Source: Nematopogon swammerdamellus (lineage: Eukaryota; Arthropoda; Insecta; Lepidoptera; Adelidae). Taken from it: DNA of 64,000 nucleotides. Of the stretch, positions 22,113 through 33,814 are shown in pieces (the first letter of the stretch is position 1; each line of letters opens with the position of its first letter). The stretch spans positions 10,935,891 through 10,999,890 of the forward strand of contig OX336349.1 of the NCBI GenBank assembly GCA_946902875.1, given 5' to 3'. The notes beneath the pieces were generated by a model. That model was not told the DNA's origin. It did not search any database and saw nothing but the letters and a program-made list of their open reading frames with translations. The translations under genes were made by a program, and so were the position numbers.

Positions 22113-23400
22113 TATACCAATGTAATAAATACAAATATTCAAAAACAGGTATACTTAAATATTAATTAGTAATATATTTATTTAAATATATATATTTATT
22201 AGTAATTTTGAATGTTAGTACCTATTTAGTTTTTCTTTATTTATTTATTAGGTTAATTTTATCATTGTTATACATTTGTTAGTTAGGTTTTAATTATTTA
22301 GTTATTATTATTAAATATTATTAATTATAAATTATAAAATGAATGGGTAATTAATTAGGTATACTTGTACTTTTTTATTCTTCTATTCTTTTATTATTCT
22401 TGTACCCGACTACGTCTAAGCCAAAAGAAAGGTTATTGTACAATGACAAGAAAGCAGCCTCCAGCATGCTCCATACGGAACCACTAGCTAGGCCAGAGGA
22501 AGCAGACCTCGCGTCGTCGCTGTGAATGCCACAACACAAGGTTTGCGTAACTGTAAGTAAACGTGCTCCCCTGTCTCCTCTCGTCCGTGTTCAAACTGTC
22601 AAATGGGCTGTCCCCGCGCGCGAGTTCATTGCCGCGCTATGTAGATGCCTTTGCGCTGCCGCGCCGCGCCGCCAGGGTTGAAGCGGGAGCGGGACGCAGT
22701 GTTGCCCGGCTCACGTACATCGTAAATAGAAAGCACGTACTGGGGACGAAGATAAATTCGCATTAAGACACCCCCACAGCACCCGCCCGGCGCCCCCGGG
22801 GCCGGCGCTTTCCTTTTATTGTCCTTCCATTTGATTATTCGTTCCCTACGTGCACTCCACTCGGCCGCTAAGTGAAGCCCGCGCGAGTCTGATTCTTTGT
22901 TCGTTCGCTCCATCCAACTGGGTCAGCCAGCATGCGTCCGTAAGGGGACGATTCTTCTTTTGTTCATCGCCTATTCTCATATAGCACGCTCGACGCTTTC
23001 CAATGCTTAATGGATCCGCAGGTCAGTCTGAGCACTTTCACTATCCAGTTCGTATTTCCTTTCGCCCAGAATCCCCTCTAAACTACCTATATCACGAATA
23101 AGACAGAAAAGTATAGGTATAAGTTCACAAAAATGTTATTATTTTATTTTTGGGTCTAGAAATATTTAATAACTAAGTTCGGAGCTTTTATATATACCAA
23201 ATTATCGTTGATTACATGTGCTTTGGGAAAGTTTCAAACTCTCGAGAATAATTGAAACAGCTCTATTGACGATGACGAGAACTGCACTGAGGTGTATTTA
23301 AAGTTCCTAAGGGAATATTCTTTGCACTGGCCTGGGGCCTTTGCTAGTTTATCTTCAGAGTAATGACGGCGAACGCCAAACATTAAAATAATAAATAGAA
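22113..23400. other. AT-rich, then GC-rich non-coding DNA
   Basis: No domain-bearing frame is seen. Composition becomes GC-rich from about 22560. Block 23225-23293 repeats 18779-18852. Confidence 0.4.
23225..23293 (+). other. Conserved-looking duplicated block, copy 2
   Basis: Partner of 18779-18852: GGAAAGTTT, CTCGAGA, AAACAGCTCTATTGACGA and CTGCACTGAGGT occur in the same order and spacing. Confidence 0.45.
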
Positions 23401-23429
23401 ACGTAATATTCCTAATGCATACTAGTCTA

Positions 23430-24150
23430 CGGAGCGACGCGCACGACGGCGGCGGCAGCCAGCACCCACACTTAATACATTATATTAATGTTTACAATTT
23501 AATAAAGGGAAATATATTTCAGTGTCGGGTTTTCTGCCATCGCAGGTAAATAAATAACAAAAAAAGAGCACACTTTCCAGAAAAAAGATGAAGAATGTTT
23601 TTGTAAAAAGAAAAGAACAGTTCTCTACGTTTTTTTGGGTGGCGTGTTTGTTGCAATTTCGTCGTTCGGAAATGTTCGAATGCTTCAATCTCCGAGGCTG
23701 GCGCCGCGACCTCGAGTCCTGTCTGCCTGCGACTATAAAATGTAAACATAAACAACAAAGCTCGCCGTTTATCTGCGCCCCACATCCGCACATCTGCGCC
23801 GCCCCGCCACCACGTGGCCTGCTGCTACGAAACAATCTCAATAAGACGAGCCGAGGTTGTTGTGGCCATCGCTCCACCACCGGCGCGGTGCGACGGCGGT
23901 GCCGGACGCCCGCTACGACGCGACGCGCGCCCCGGCCTCCGCGCACAGGGCGGGAGGGCGGAGGTGCGTGCGGCATTTGGGCGGGCGCGACCATCCGTCT
24001 GTTGCCGCCGCCATACCTCCGGGTTTTCCTTAAATATTTTGATTTCCCTGGAGCGAGCGCATCGCCGGGCGAGCCCGACCGCCTGCTCGCGCAAGAGGAT
24101 AGGTTCGTCTCATTGCGGACCCGCGCCGTTATCTTTTGCGAGATCTGTGA
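23430..24150. other. GC/CpG-rich island
   Basis: GC- and CpG-rich sequence is embedded in AT-rich DNA, most strongly at 23760-24100. All three plus frames and the minus strand are open here for 90-190 codons, with arginine/alanine/proline-rich translations, as expected from composition alone. It may be a promoter-proximal or 5' untranslated region of a host gene lying outside the window. No exon is called. Confidence 0.4.
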
Positions 24151-24689
24151 GAAGGATAAACGTCCTTTTTAGCTTTGACCCTTTCTCGTCCTTTTTTTCC
24201 GTGAGGTCGATGTTTATTTTACCGGGATTACGGAATTTTTAAATAATAAATGATTTTCGGAAGCGCGAGGCCGAACGGGCTCGGCCGCACTCCAAGTCGT
24301 AACGGACATAAGGATTAATTAATTACGATTAATTAAATCAGCTCGGCTCGATAGAGTCATCCGCTATTGCGGATTTAAGCGTTAATATTGATAAGGCTTC
24401 GATATATTTGGTCGGCAGTAAGCTCTGCTTGATTCCTCTTATGTGCGGTTGCTATAAATGTCGCTTATTGGCGGCGGCCTCTACGTTGAATACCAACTAG
24501 GCGGTCCGGCCGGACGCGCGCTGACGATCGGCCTTCAGTCTGAACCTGTCAGCGAAAAGTGAGGTCACACCACGAGTCAGTCACACGCTCGTGCCGCCGA
24601 AATCACTGATTGCCTTAGGTATACTATACTACGATATAACTACTGGAAACCTGGAACAAAACTTTTTAGAATAAGTTCAAAAAAATAAT
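24151..24689. other. No recognised gene
   Basis: CTATAAATG at about 24451 and a TTCAGTC initiator-like site near 24535 are present but too far apart (about 80 bases) to form one core promoter. Confidence 0.3.
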
Positions 24690-25117
24690 CTACAAAACCT
24701 GTTAAGAGAGAACGTTGTTCATACACAGAGGGTTCCGTAGCCATGTGGAACACGTATAGCGAGTATGCGCATCAGTCACGCGGTCGAACTCGCACGTATC
24801 TCGCGTTCGGCACAGCTTATTTTGTATTTATATTTTCACGCGTTATATCCCTCGCGCCATCTATCGGTGACCGTTCATACTTTGTAGTTGAAACGTTAGT
24901 TTTTGTTATAATCATTCGGTAGATGGCGCTCTTCTAACCTATTATGATAAATTGTATGGGGACCAACCTTAATTTATTTATTACTTTAGGCTTTTCTTAT
25001 TATTTCTTGGAATATCCGCCATAATCTGTCAAAATTTCAACCACTTACCTATTGGTTTAAAAGATACAGCCCTCGGACGGACAGACAGACAGACAGACGG
25101 TGTAGGCTTAGTAATAA
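24690..25117 (+). repeat. Dispersed lepidopteran repeat, copy e (diverged)
   Basis: GAGGGTTCCGTAGCCATG at the head, 'GGTAGATGGCGCTC' in the body and GGACAGACAGACAGACAGACGG (core shown) with 'TAGGCTTAGTAATA' at the tail match copies a and d in order. Confidence 0.65.
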
Positions 25118-26391
25118 AGTTTATGTGTGAACATCTATCAGCCAAGTTTGTTAGCATTAGCACCGTTGGCAGTTTTTATTTTTACTTGAAATGTTTTTCC
25201 AAAGTCCTGCAAAAACTCTACCATCCGATAAATATGTTCCCGGTCCTACGAATACTTATCGCAGTTTGACTTTTTTTCAATTCCACTTAGCTTCTCCAAC
25301 TAACAAAACACATAGAATACTTACGAATTACATTATTTTCCAATATGAGCAGGTTTTCCTAGAAACTTATAGATGTAAAATCAAATTAAATCAAAATAAT
25401 CCTTAATGCACACCATTAGAAACACAGGACAAAAAATGCGTGTTTAATGCCATGAGTCATTCTTTACAAATGATTGCATTCGCGACGAGTGGTGGTATTG
25501 GCTGTGTCTGATTTTCCATTGGGCATTTGATCAAAGCCACCCGTGCGGCTGTTAATAAAAAAAAAACAGCCGCTAATGGCGTCACTCCGATGTATGTCCG
25601 TCCATCTGTATGTCACAAGCTTCGAGAGCGGCTACCAGGCCACAAGTCTCTGATAGGTTCTGATAGGGATACAATACAACGGTATCAGCTATATATTTGT
25701 GGTGTAGTTCAGGCCGTCGATGACGTAGCGTAATGATTTATAACGTAAACCATCTTGAGAAGTGATAGAATGTAAAAGTGAAAACCGTATGTAAATCGAT
25801 AAAGTGGTTCTCGAGTTATAACGATATTCGTATATTGACGTATGTCGCATGACCATAGAAACTTCGCTTTAATAGTGGCCTTAATAGGGTATTATTGTTA
25901 AAATTCAAATAATGTAGCCCTATCGTGTGAAATGTCTAGTGACCATTAGGCGTGTCGATGGGCGTTGGGGGTTCAACCCAAAAACATTTTTTCACATCTG
26001 AAACACACGCACATTTCACATTGTTTTAGAACAAAAAAATACTCGTATAATTGCGAAGTGCGAAAGTTGCTACTAACAACAAGTACATAGCAACAATGTA
26101 AAGTTCAATATTTCGAAATAAATTATAGATTAACTGTTGCGGTACGGATCACTCTTTGCGCGAGGCTATTCATCCTTGGAAGCTTTTAATTAATGTAATT
26201 GATTTATTATATTACTCGAAGCTAGATGTTATTTATCTGCGTGATGAATTTGACGAATGAGTCTTTGAGCTGGGTACAAGGTATAAATTATCTACATGTT
26301 TGTAAGGTTTCTACTATTTCTTTTCACAGTCAAAATGTCACTAGTCTTAAAAAAATTAAAACCTGCTTTGTATACAGTGTGCTTTGTGCCC
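25118..26391. other. No recognised gene
   Basis: AT-rich DNA with short unsupported frames. Around 25760-25830, 'GATAAAGTGGTTCTCGAGTTATA' (longer core trimmed) resembles short repeats near 11105 and 11335 (GATTGAGTAGTTCTCGACTT, AATTGAGTGATTCTCGACTT). Confidence 0.4.
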
Positions 26392-26711
26392 ATAATCTAA
26401 AAAAACGGCCAACTGCGAGTCGAACTCGCGCACCGAGGTTTCCGTACCATCACATAGTTGGTCGGTTTTTATTATATATTGTTAATTGTTTAATGCTTAT
26501 TTTTATTGTTTATTGTTGATTTAGAGTTTGCACTATAATATAACCAAGTTTGACGCTTGTATGAATACCGTTTTTGCGATAGAGCAAAAATTAAAAACTT
26601 TTAAAAAGAAAACACATGTCTTGTATGGAGAACCATTAATTTTTTACTTTTTTATTTTATTACTAGCTGTTGCCCGCGGCTTCGCTCGCGTGAAATTCGT
26701 ATTTCAAAGAA

Positions 26712-26990
26712 GAATCTAACTAACTAAGGGCGAGGCCGAAGGCCGAGCTGCGTTAAGGTAAACGATAAATCTTCTCAAATAAAGTAAGCAACTAACGGCG
26801 AGGCCGAAGGCCCAGCTGCATCCTGGAAGACAATAAACCTTCACGAAGAAAGTAAGTAACTAAGGGCGAGGCCGAAGGCCGAGCTGCGTTCAGGAAGACG
26901 ATAAACCTTCTCGAAGAAAGTAAGTAACTAAGGGCGAGGCCGAAGGCCGAGCTGCGTTCAGGTAAACCAAAAACCCTCTTCTGCCTTCGG
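26712..26990 (+). repeat. 68-bp minisatellite, direct arm
   Basis: About four units read AACTAAGGGCGAGGCCGAAG...GAGCTGCGTTCAGGAAGACG...AAGAAAGTAAGT. Each unit holds the small palindrome GGCCGAAGGCC. Confidence 0.85.
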
Positions 26991-27436
26991 GCCTCGCCTT
27001 AAATGACTTCCTTTCTTCGATAGCATATAATATCGTTTACTCCATCTATTTATTTAATAAAATATATAAAAAAGTAATATTAATAACTAAATAATTAAAA
27101 CCTACGTAACAAACATTAACATAACTATCATAAAAGGGGCGTTTTCAAATGTTCCTAGAACACTTGCGGCATTACCCCGCTGGATGGCAAAGCTTACCGT
27201 TTGAATGAAGAAGGCCCTTGATTGCGGGACACCAGCAGAGACCCAAGCCACTTCAAGAAGCTTTTGGCTTCAATGACTGCTCCACGGACCGAGGGTTTCA
27301 ACCGCAAACGCAACAAATTCGAAATCTTGAATTATATATCTATAATATTTATTGCGTTTGAGGCTGTCCGCCCAGGCCTCGGCCGCGCCGGCCGGTCTTA
27401 AAGATGCCCGAACGTTACTTGCTTTCTTCGAGATGG

Positions 27437-28160
27437 TTTAGCTTCTTCCCGAATGCAGCTCGGCCTTCGGCCTCGCCCTTATTTACTTGCTTTCTTCAAG
27501 ATGTTTTATTATTTATCAGAATGTAGCTCGGCCTTCGGCCTCGCCTTAGTTACTCACTTTCTTCAAGATGGTTTAGCTTTTTCCTGAACGCAGCTCGGCC
27601 CTCGGCCTCGCCCTTAGTTACTTTCTTTCTTCGAGATGGTTTATTATTTATCAGAACGAAGCTCGGCCTTCGGCCTCGCCTTAGTTACTTACTTTCTTCA
27701 ATATGGTTTAGCTTCTTCCTGAACGCAGCTCGGCCTTCGGCCTCGCCCTTAGTTAATTGCTTTCTTCGATATGGTTTATTATTTATCAGAATGTAGCTCG
27801 GCCTTCGGCCTCGCCTTACTTACTTACTTTCTTCAAGATGGTTCAGCTTCTTCCTGAACGCAGCTCGACCTTCGGCCTCGCCCTAGTTACTCGCTTTCTC
27901 CGAGATGGTTTATTATTTATCAGAACGTAGCTCGGCCTTCGGCCTCGCCTTAGTTACTTACTTTCTTCAAGATGGTTTAGCTTCTTCCTGAACGCAGCTC
28001 GGCCTGCGGCCTGCCCATAGTTACTTACTTCATTCAAGAAAGAATGTTTTTTTCTTCCTGAAGTCAGCTCCGACTTCCGCCTCGCCCTTAGTTACTTTCA
28101 TCGAGAAAGAATATCGTTTACGTGAGCGCAGATCCGCCTTCGGCTCCGCCTTTAGTTACT
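27437..28160 (-). repeat. Inverted minisatellite arm with a two-unit higher-order repeat
   Basis: About eleven units are centred on CTCGGCCTTCGGCCTCGCC. Alternate units carry 'GCTTCTTCCTGAACGCAG' or 'TTATTTATCAGAACGTAG', so the real period is about 138 bp. The outer units toward 28160 are more degenerate. Confidence 0.85.
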
Positions 28161-28790
28161 TACTTTTTTTTTGATACGAATTTCACGCTAGCGAAGCCGC
28201 GGGCAACAGAAATATAAATTGCACCAATGACAGCGACATAAGTTCGACTTCAATTTTTTTTATTTTTTATTTATCAAACATTTTGTCACCGGCCAGCTCA
28301 CGTCGAGATGACAGTTCTCCGTTGTCAACTTGTCATTTAAATTTTATAATAATTTTAATTTTTATTACATTTTTTTGTTTATTATGTTAATCCGGGATAT
28401 ACACTGTCACTATACAAAGTTTCGTCAAATTCCGTTCAGTGGTTTTTGCGTGATGCGCGTACAGACAAAGAGAGATTATTAATTTAACGATTTTATTATA
28501 TGTATATAGATTTCTTATGATATCCGCCATAATAAAACATATTCTGTGAACATTTAAAATAGCTACGAGTACCTATTACGGTTCAAAAGATACAGCCCTT
28601 TATTGTTTATTGTTTATTCAGCATCTATTGGCAGTACACTGCGCTCAGATTTGTCATATTTGCATTGTAGCATTCCGCCAGTTCGATTATCACAGCGAAG
28701 AAGAACTGACAAGAAACTTAAGATAGGACAGACAGACAGACGGACGACGTAGGTTTAATTATATGCTTCCGTACCAGCAGGTACGGAAAT

Positions 28791-30229
28791 AAAAAAATGC
28801 GTACAATTGATGTCTGGCGTCTCGTGTGATAAACTAATGTGAGTCCGCAGGTATGATAGAGAAGTGTACCTATTTGTAATTCGTCTTTGCACAAACTCTT
28901 TGTAACTTTTCACCTGTTCGCCGAGTGGATGTCCATTCTTTTGAATTATTTGTCTAGACTAGATGGTGCTTCACACCATTATACTGTGTACGTGCACCAC
29001 CTTCCTACTGCGCGGGGCCGTAAAAGATAATTCGACTGAGCGCTCCATAGGTCGCTGGAGAGTTTTATCTTCGTTTTTAGTTGGTTTTCAATCAGCTGGC
29101 AGGGGCGAAACTGCCCGACTGCAAGCACTTTGTCACATAAAGTAAATCGACGAATAAACTGTGAGGTTCGATGAGAAGTAGCATGTTGGCTTAAGTTTTA
29201 CTTTCATTTCGAGATGAGTTGTCGGATGAGCTTCAGTAGGCTCGGCGGGATCTCCCGCTGCCCGCATCCCGGCCCCGGCTCAGCGGTTTAGGGTTTAGAG
29301 AGCTTTAGTTTGTGCTCACATTAAGTATCGCACGGAAACCTTTCCTAAGCCACATAAGCTTTTTTGGTTCGCAAATGTAGATTTTAGGGTCTACTCTGAA
29401 CGCAAAGAGAGTTTCGTGGGCAGCTATTCTTTATGAATTAAGTAACTAATTTGTCAAAAAGAAAAAAATCTTTTTTTTTCAATTTGAATCGTACATGTAT
29501 CATGCACGTATGGTGGGTGTAGCAGACAAGACAGGTCAGGTTACATAAACAAAAGTTTAGCCTGTGTTATTTCGTGCCCGCCACCTCCTCCGCGCCCGCC
29601 GCGCGCCTCTCCCACCGCAGTCTTGGCTACATAAAAGCCGCCCACATTCCGCACTCGCCGGTACGATTTCCATAAAAATCCGGCTGAAAATACCCGGAAG
29701 TTTAAAGGACGGTGAAGGCATTCTCTACAATCACCGTCCTAAAAGCCTGTCCGGGTTTTTTATAATCCTGTGCCCGGAGATCGCCAGCTCTTTTCCGAAA
29801 AACCTTATTTAGACAGCGTGTTTATTGGGTACGTATAACGACCGCTGAAACATAATTAAAATGTGTTATGTCGGCTTGATCCCGTTTAAAAAAGGGCAAA
29901 ATATGTAAAAAAGAACAACATGGACTCGGTTGTTTTTTTAAGTTAATGCTATATTTTGTAAATTTAAAAAAATTCAGTCACCGAAAACAATTTAACACTG
30001 TGGCCTAAGTTCGTCTTGAAATACTCATACTATTCGTGCAATAAGCATACTTATCGTACGTAGATACGTTATAAATTTAAAGCATTTTAGCTCAACAAGT
30101 GCCCACAACCTTTTTTTTCTGAAAATTAACTTCAAACTCTACCATGCTTGGTTAATTTCGTAAAGTCCTACCTTTGTTCTCAGGAGTAGTTATTTATTCT
30201 CACTCAAAATGTTCACGTCCCCGGAACTT
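28791..30229. other. No recognised gene
   Basis: Frames of 60-80 codons (for example 28963-29145, 29564-29812) lack motifs. A strong nested hairpin lies at 29692-29756. Confidence 0.4.
29692..29756. ncRNA. Nested hairpin (candidate structured RNA)
   Basis: The inner stem AGGACGGTGA (29706-29715) pairs with TCACCGTCCT (29731-29740). The outer stem ACCCGGA (29692-29698) pairs with TCCGGGT (29750-29756). The outer arm runs into TTTTT. Two exact nested stems within 65 bases are notable, but transcription is not shown. Confidence 0.3.
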
Positions 30230-30234
30230 TACTC

Positions 30235-30600
30235 ATCAAATACAAGCGCGTCCGAGTGCGGCGGGCGGCGGCGGCGACTAGTGCGCGACCCCTCTGCCGC
30301 GCTGAGTCGGAAAAACGACCGAGTCGGAGCGAGGGAAAGTGCCGAAAACTTGCCACATATTGACACGCGACGGGTTAATTAAATCGCGCGGGAGATGAGA
30401 GCGCAGAATCGGCGGCGGGCGACCAGCACGCGCCGGCTTTCTCGCCACACTGAGAGGAGCCGGCGGCGGCGCCCGGCACCGGCGGCGGAGGTGGCGGCCG
30501 GGAGGAGACGGCTGGACCGCGCCGCGAGGCAGCCAGGCCGCGCCCGCCCCACCCCGCCCCGCCCAGCCGGCCCGCCTGCCCCGCGCCGCCTTACTGAAGG
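30235..30600. other. GC/CpG-rich island
   Basis: Very GC-rich with CGGCGG and CCGCCCC runs. Frames on both strands (30395-30604 plus, 30379-30633 minus) are arginine/alanine/proline-rich and look like composition effects. Like the 23.4-24.1 kb island, it could mark a host promoter or a 5' exon. Confidence 0.4.
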
Positions 30601-31615
30601 TTGAGAAGTGAAACCGAATACTAAGAAAACCATAGTTCCGAAATCATAAAAGTAATCTGAAAAACCAATTTCTCCAAATAATGAACATTCAAGAATTAAT
30701 ATTAAGATTTTCGCCTATCAACCCCCGTACCTTAGCAGCCGAATCACCCCGAGTTCACCTTCGATACCTCGGAACCCGGCCCCCTCCCCCCCCCCCCAAG
30801 GCCCCTCACCTCGAATCGAGAAAACAAAGCGAGCGGGCAACTCTCATCCGCGCTGTCTTTTGTCTGGATCTTAATTCAGCCATCTCGGTCATTGTGACCG
30901 CAGATCTTGCGTGCACCGTGCTGGCAGCAGCAGGCGCGCCTTTGTGCGACTTTGAAAAACAATCAAACGTTTAAAAAATACTCCTTAGAGTAAGAAGTAG
31001 TAGTTGTAATTATTGTAGAGTAGTTAGAGTAGAGTAGAAGAAGTGAGTGCCGCGATAGTATGTTTTACACAAACATACAAGTTGTTCAATGTCTACTTAT
31101 ATAACTACCGAAATAAACTGATTCTCTACCTGAATTTTTGTTGTAGTTCTGACTTTTAACTTTGCATTAGAGAGTGGAGGTTTATTTTTAATTTTAAAAT
31201 AAAGCTTTTGATTGGATTGATGTTTTTAAGTAAACTGTTGTAAATGACAATAATCTACATATCTACATATGACAATAAAACACTTACCTATATTAGTGTA
31301 ACTAAACTATTATATTTTTCTAATACGTTCACAGCATATCCAATATTATCCTAACTAACTTCAAGCTGACTTAAAATGTATCGTATCTTTTCGTATCCCC
31401 AGTGTAACCGTAACCTCTTAAAGTCGTCGCCTGAAACCGGCCTCCCTTCCTTAGGGAGCTGACGAATAACACCGAACCACTTAACCTTACCAAAGATTTA
31501 TTACTTGGAATAGGAGATATTATTAATTTATTTGAAAATAACCGGATATTAGAATTTAACAGCGCCGCGTGCAGTGGTACCTTCAAGTTACAAGTCGAAT
31601 ACGTAACGTCACGCC
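30601..31615. other. No recognised gene
   Basis: A near-pure C run of about 17 bases lies at 30782-30798. No domain-bearing frame is seen. Confidence 0.4.
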
Positions 31616-31725
31616 GGTTTCCCAAGCGGGCAGGCAGAGACAACAGATCGCCACGTGCCACGGTCTTAACACATCTGACCTCTCCTCCGCACTCATTATA
31701 AGTTCTCATACATGCTCGTCGTGAC
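31616..31725 (+). repeat. Dispersed 'GGCAGAGACAA' repeat, copy 2
   Basis: Same motif order as 13030-13140: GGTTTCCCA, GGCAGAGACAA, CCACGTGCCACGG, ACACATCTG and CTCATACATGC. Confidence 0.55.
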
Positions 31726-32887
31726 TTACCAACTGTGGGTACAGTTGTACATATAACGTAGATCGTAAGAGCACAGTAAAATCAGACTAACACACGAATA
31801 CACCTGCGAGACTAACACCGTCTCTCGTGGAGGCACCACTCAGAATGCTAACGCATCTACTGGTGATATGTTCATAGTAATAAGTTAGCTGACACAACCG
31901 ACTGCATACACAAATGCAGCGGACTGAAAATTGTACATTTACAATAAACAGGAAAATAAATGAATTCTGATTCTGATTCTGTGGGTACAAAAATTCCAGT
32001 CACATTTTTTTATATATACTCGTATATATATCACATAATATCTTCTGTGATAAATATTCTGGTATCGTCCCGGTGTTTCCCCTCGCTTGAATGAAATACA
32101 TAATATTGCTAAGTAGTTATAGCAAATAACGGAACCGTGACATAATTTTTATAAAAACTTTAGGTGCATGAATATGTGTGTTATCTAATATGAAAGACAC
32201 ACTTGCCTATCGGCACATCAGGACTGCCTATAAACATGTTTTCTCCTTTTACATCGCGGTCCTGCCTGACGGAACAAGAAGAAATGGCATGGAAATTACA
32301 ACATCATCTCCCCTGCATTCCATCAAAACACGAGGTAGTATTTTGCACAGCAGTTTCGAATTTCGAACGGTCTCGTGTAGGTTCATTTAGTGCGGTAGAG
32401 TTAATCCGGGTAGGCTTAACCTGAGTAGAGTAAGATAGGGTCGCAAAGGGGAAACTACGAATACCTATTTGTAGTTTTATTCTTAAAATATTTTGGAATC
32501 AATATGAGACTGCCTGAAAATCACCCACCTAGAGACTGCAGTAAAGCCACCGAATATTATACTATACTATAATTATTTCTTCCTGACTCATGATGCGGCG
32601 ATAAACGTCATTTTGGTTAGGGATGCGAAACAATGGTCACTCTGATATATCGATGCAAAACGAAGTCGCAACTCATTAGGTGATTAGTTCGCATTGAAAA
32701 CGATTTTTTTTGTGCAGAAATCAAATAAATACAACATTTATATAAATATAATGTTTTATTTAAGATAGATGAATTTATTTATTCAACAGCAAAAATAGGT
32801 ACTAAATAGACAATTAACTAAAAACTATACCTAATATATAAAAAATATCGTTTAAACTGTCTCCGAAATGACCGCGAAGGGTATATA
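31726..32887. other. No recognised gene
   Basis: No domain-bearing frame or repeat is recognised. Confidence 0.4.
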
Positions 32888-33814
32888 CATAGGCTGTTCC
32901 GAAAATTGTTAGTGAAATGAAAAATAGTTAGAATATGAAAAACATTTATTTACAGCTTTTCAAAATATTTCCCTCCAATCCCTATGCACTTATGCATTCG
33001 GGTGAACCAGGCTTCAAAACATTTAAAAAACGTATCTTGCGGGAGGTCGAAAAATAACCGCCGAAATTCTTCGACGGCCTCGTCTGCAGTGTTGAATTTT
33101 CGCCCGCGAAGCATTTTTTTTACCGTGGGAAATAAAAAAAATCGCATGGAGCTAAATCTGGGCTGTACGGAGGATGGGATAACCTTTGTACCCCCGAAGT
33201 TGTCAAATAGTCCATGTTTCTACTGGTGTGTGAGCGGGCGCGTTATCTTGGTGAAAAAGAATGCCACGAACGCCGCTCCTTGGGCGCTCGCTATTCAACT
33301 CCCCGAAAGCTTGAGGCAGACAAACTTCGCAATACCAATCTTCAGTTCAGCCTGAATCTCCCGATGTGTAATGTGTCTATTCTCCCGCAATAGCCACTCT
33401 ACCCTGATGACGTTTTCATGAGTGACTGCAGTTGATGGTCGGCCGGGTCTGGGGTCATCGTTTAGGTTCTCTCGACCGCGTTTAAATTCACGAAACCAAT
33501 AAGTAACTGTTGCTAACGCAGGAGCAGACTCTCCAAAAGCAGCTTGCAAATTTTCGTGACATTCCTTGAAGGTTAACTCTATTTTATAAGCATAGAAAAT
33601 CATAACACGAAAAGCTTCTCGCGAGACGTCCATTGTTGCAAATAAAATATGAGTGACGAATAACCGTTAAAAATATTTAAAAAAATTACTACACATAGGT
33701 GGCTAATAATTTTCATCAAGGAGATTTGTATTTAAATTAGCCGTCAAATCAAAATAGTTTCAGGAAAAAAAATTGTATTTATTCTGTGGCTAACAATTTT
33801 CGGAACAGCCCACG
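32888..33814 (-). mobile_element. Internally deleted mariner (DD34D type)
   Basis: The ends share GGCTGTTCCGAAAATTGTTA in inverted orientation (left from 32892, right ending at about 33810), and TA dinucleotides flank at 32886-32887 and 33815-33816. At 927 bp it is shorter than the ~1.3 kb usual for mariner. The shortfall falls in the transposase catalytic region. Confidence 0.8.
32950..33633 (-). pseudogene. Mariner transposase with internal deletion
   Basis: The N-terminal DNA-binding domain is open for 112 codons (33295-33633: MDVSREAFRVMIFYAYKIEL, FREFKRGRENLNDDPRPGRP, ITHREIQ). It is followed almost at once by the region of the second catalytic aspartate (HQDNAPAHT near 33240). A frameshift and stop come next, then HPPYSPDLAPCDFFLFPTVK with the third aspartate, and the C-terminal end (32950-33147). 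The part that should carry the first catalytic aspartate, over 100 residues, is missing. The element can move only with a transposase supplied elsewhere. Confidence 0.8.

Larger units (their letters stand above)
26661..28503. mobile_element. Insertion with inverted ends and inverted minisatellite arrays
   Basis: Inverted copies of a 35-base block lie at 26668-26702 and 28174-28208 and match at 34 of 35 positions (TGTTGCCCGCGGCTTCGCT...). Between them is an array of about four units in one orientation (26712-26990), a unique spacer (26991-27436) and about eleven units in the opposite orientation (27437-28160). The sequence after 28208 ends with 'GTTCAGTGGTTTTTGCGTGA' and an AT-rich run before the host repeat resumes. 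No protein is encoded. Confidence 0.7.
26392..28790 (+). repeat. Dispersed lepidopteran repeat, copy f, split by an insertion
   Basis: The first part (26392-26660) has the CCAACTGCGAGTCGAACTCG head. The second part (28504-28790) resumes with TATCCGCCATAATAAAACAT and ends in GGACAGACAGACAGACGGAC. Compared with copy a, the two parts join cleanly, so 26661-28503 is an insertion. A second, smaller insert (about 28600-28725) interrupts the tail. Confidence 0.7.

Noticed and set aside
23485..24242. Several 90-194-codon frames on both strands in the GC-rich island
   Set aside because: All frames are open at once with Arg/Ala/Pro-rich translations, as GC-rich DNA gives by chance.
24451..24545. TATA plus initiator promoter
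   Set aside because: The two motifs are about 80 bases apart, too far for one core promoter.
30379..30633. Frames in the 30.4-kb GC-rich island
   Set aside because: Same composition effect; no conserved domain.
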